In this document: positions 62,701 through 64,000 of the stretch, one piece after another
Position numbering within the stretch: position 1 is the first letter of the stretch
Layout of the letters: every line of letters starts with the position of its first letter
DNA from: Paenibacillus pinisoli
GTDB taxonomy: Bacteria > Bacillota > Bacilli > Paenibacillales > Paenibacillaceae
Direction: 5' to 3'
DNA length: 64,000 bases
Assembly (NCBI RefSeq): GCF_003605435.1
Contig: NZ_QXQB01000001.1
Location: forward strand, 310,001-374,000
Notes under the pieces: generated by a model
Databases searched by the model: none
Told to the model about the DNA's origin: nothing
What the model saw: only the letters and a program-made list of their open reading frames with translations
Program-made: the position numbers and the translations under genes

Positions 62701-64000
62701 ATGATAAGGAATCTTCTCATGCGGGTTGATGAAGGTGGAGAAGCGGTTGATTTCCTTGCCATCCTGCATCCTCACGCCTGCAAGCTCGATAATTTTGTTG
62801 TTCACGACAGACAAGCCCGTCGTCTCGATATCGAATACGATGTACGTGGATGTTGCTAGAGGGGCGGGACGCGAGTTCAATACCATCGGTACAGCGTCAT
62901 TGACGACGTTCGCCTCCAGTCCGAACAGCACCTTCATCCCATGCTTCTTGGCAGCTTTCACGGCATCCGGGTAGCATTGGATATTGCTATGATCCGTTAC
63001 AGCTATTGCCTTATGGCCCCATTTCGCCGCCATCTTCACGTATTCGCCTATTGGCGTCACGGCATCCATCGTGCTCATCGTCGTATGAAGATGGAACTCG
63101 ACACGCTTCTCCACGGCCTTGTCCATACGCTTCGGGGGAGAGTTGATCTCATGCAGGTCATTCGGCATCATAACCAGTTCAGGCTCCTGCATGAACCGGT
63201 CGTATTCGATTCTGCCCCGCGCTTTGATCCATTTGCCGTTCGCAAGCTGCGAGAGAACTTTCACATCGTCCTTCGTCTTCGCGAACATCTTCATGGCAAT
63301 GGAATCGGAGAAGTCGGTCACATTGAAGGTGAACAATGTGCTGCCGTTGCGCAGCTCCTTCATATCAAGGCCGAATACCGCGCCCTGCACGGTAATTTTC
63401 TTCTCTTCATCCTGAATGTTCATGAGCGGCACAGCTTCTTCGCGGATATCATAGCCGACCGCAAGGCGGACAACCTCTTCGCCATTGTCATCGCCAGCAG
63501 CAGATTCCACCATAGCGTCAGCCATTAGCTGCTGCACGGCATCGCGCTCTTCCTGCACGATCTTCTGCTGAAACTCCTCATAAACCTCTTGCCTCGACTC
63601 GCCCTGTACAAGCTTTACTTGGCAATCCCGGTCGAAGTACGTTTTGAAGAAGGAGGATACGGCCTCGTCGACCTTCTTCTTTCTTGCCAGCTCCAGCCCC
63701 GTCGAATCCAGCAGCGACACAGTTACGCCACTGCCTTGCGCTTCAATGGACGCCTTCTGAAGCCAGCCGTTCACCGACGCAATCTCGCGCTGAGCCCACT
63801 CGATGAAGAGCGGCCAATACTGCATGACGATATTTTCCGTCTCCACAACGGGATCGTATTGGAATACGAAGGTTATCGCTGCAATATGCTCGAATTTCAT
63901 TTTGACCGCTTGACACAGTCCATTATAGGCTTGTAAAGGAACCATGGACGTCTTGCGGATGCAAAACGTCCATTCGCGGTTGCTGCTGCTCACAACAACC
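59791..64000 (-). CDS. polC: DNA polymerase III PolC, N-terminus beyond window
   Basis: The Gram-positive replicative polymerase, 1402 codons shown; the frame continues open past base 64000, so roughly the first 30-40 residues are missing. OB domain, PHP domain (HLHTTMSTMDAVTP), embedded DEDD proofreading exonuclease (FDIETTGL, HNARFDIGF, HHRAVDD), Cys4 zinc module (CLNSECRHSEW...CPNCG), palm catalytic PDIDLNFSG and the terminal beta-clamp-binding QLSLF are all present. Upstream of rimP as in B. subtilis. Confidence 0.98.
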   Translation of the reverse strand, partial: VVVSSSNREWTFCIRKTSMVPLQAYNGLCQAVKMKFEHIAAITFVFQYDPVVETENIVMQYWPLFIEWAQREIASVNGWLQKASIEAQGSGVTVSLLDSTGLELARKKKVDEAVSSFFKTYFDRDCQVKLVQGESRQEVYEEFQQKIVQEERDAVQQLMADAMVESAAGDDNGEEVVRLAVGYDIREEAVPLMNIQDEEKKITVQGAVFGLDMKELRNGSTLFTFNVTDFSDSIAMKMFAKTKDDVKVLSQLANGKWIKARGRIEYDRFMQEPELVMMPNDLHEINSPPKRMDKAVEKRVEFHLHTTMSTMDAVTPIGEYVKMAAKWGHKAIAVTDHSNIQCYPDAVKAAKKHGMKVLFGLEANVVNDAVPMVLNSRPAPLATSTYIVFDIETTGLSVVNNKIIELAGVRMQDGKEINRFSTFINPHEKIPYHIQQLTNINDDMVKDAPELEPKLREFIEFIGDDILVAHNARFDIGFIQANCKSLGLPEVTNPVLDTLELARFLYPSMKNHRLNTLSDKYKISLENHHRAVDDSVALGGVLFGLIGDAAERNIKDLHQLNDYVGLDLSNARPFHCNIYALNAVGKKNLFKLISLSHTEHFKRVATIPRTKLVALREGLLVISGCEKGEFFESVLNKSQEEAKEVAEFYDVLEIQPIDFYMHLVEKGLVGSRAEIEGAMRRICEIADELGKPVIATGNVHYLNPRDKMYRDITIHGITGFSPLKGQRKPDAHFRTTDEMLQEFAFLGEARAKQVVVTNTSELADRFETYDMFPKELFTPNIDGADEEIRNTCYETAKSMYGDDLPQVVIDRLEKELVPIIKYKFSANYLISEKLVKKSNRDGYLVGSRGSVGSSVVATFLGISEVNPLPAHYLCLNSECRHSEWFLDGSVPSGFDLPSKPCPNCGKPMKGEGQDIPFETFLGFKGDKVPDIDLNFSGEYQPIAHNYTKVLFGEKSVFRAGTIGTVAEKTAYGFAKKYEEEHQKKWRGAELARLASGCTGVKRSTGQHPGGIVVVPDYIEVEDVTPVQYPADDTSAEWMTTHFDYHAFDENLLKLDILGHDDPTMMRMLQDLTGVDPTTIPMNDPKVMSMFNSTEALGVSPEQIRSSVATYGVPEMGTKFVRQMLQETQPSSFADLLQISGLSHGTGVWLGNAQELIKNGTCNIKTVIGCRDDIMLYLIYKAGMDAGLAFKITESVRKGKGLTQEWIDEMKRCKVPQWYIDSCLRIEYMFPKAHAAAYVISAVRTAFFKLYYPIHYYATYFTVRADDFDLELLCQGYDAILRKLIEIEAKGFNATPKEKNMVSQLEMSLEMTARGFSFKPIDLYRSDAIKFQVDGESLIPPFAAIAGIGDNAARNIAAARNDGEFLSIEDFQMKSKATKTIIEVLSGMGCFRGLPESNQLSLF

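Overview
This window is core chromosome of an endospore-forming, low-to-moderate GC Bacillota, most likely Paenibacillaceae (Paenibacillus or a close relative). The evidence is the near-Bacillus-subtilis gene order from polC to spoVS, the sporulation and germination genes (spoVS, sleB, dpaA/dpaB, spoIIIE, tepA, ylxY), the paired RNases Y and J, PolC, and Gram-positive LexA, BirA, CcpA and sporulation-sigma sites. No rRNA, tRNA, IS element, prophage or CRISPR array was recognised. Nearly everything is on the minus strand; the exceptions are a HAD hydrolase, bioY and an MFS exporter.

Layout, low to high coordinate. 1-3.4 kb: a histidine kinase - response regulator - RND efflux permease operon; the permease runs off the left edge. 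3.5-4.9 kb: signal peptidase I, then a divergent HAD hydrolase. 4.9-8.2 kb: a biotin ECF transporter, with two ATPases (one fused to the EcfT membrane subunit) divergent from bioY across a textbook BirA operator. 8.3-10.4 kb: ricA and miaB. 10.5-15.5 kb: an accessory block with a TetR/MFS exporter pair that has a palindromic operator, and a GntR - ABC ATPase - two tandemly duplicated ABC-2 permeases operon. 15.6-20.0 kb: PduL-type phosphotransacylase, the 2-oxoacid:ferredoxin oxidoreductase KorAB with CcpA-like sites, and an M19 dipeptidase.

20-42 kb is the conserved block (in transcription order, right to left) dapA - RNase J - tepA - ylzJ - spoIIIE - sleB - ymfF - ymfH - ymfI - ymfJ - ymfK - rodZ-like - yajQ - rimO - pgsA - cinA - recA - recX - rny - ymdB - spoVS. 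42-46 kb holds dapG and the dipicolinate synthase genes dpaA/dpaB; asd, which lies between dpaB and dapG in B. subtilis, is absent here. 46-64 kb is the translation and RNA-metabolism supercluster polC - rimP - nusA - ylxR - ylxQ - infB - rbfA - nrnA - truB - ribF - rpsO - pnp - ylxY - M16 protease - dut.

The regulatory sites fit together. A SigH promoter precedes spoVS, a SigG promoter precedes sleB, a SigK promoter precedes dpaA, an SOS box precedes recA and a BirA box precedes bioY. The least explained signal is in the dapA leader: three tandem copies of a ~25-nt hairpin-forming repeat with mutually exclusive stems ending just before the ribosome-binding site, and a shortened copy before the M16 protease gene. 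Many genes start at TTG or GTG; starts were chosen from Shine-Dalgarno spacing and family N-termini. Family assignments rest on motif and sequence recognition without database searches.
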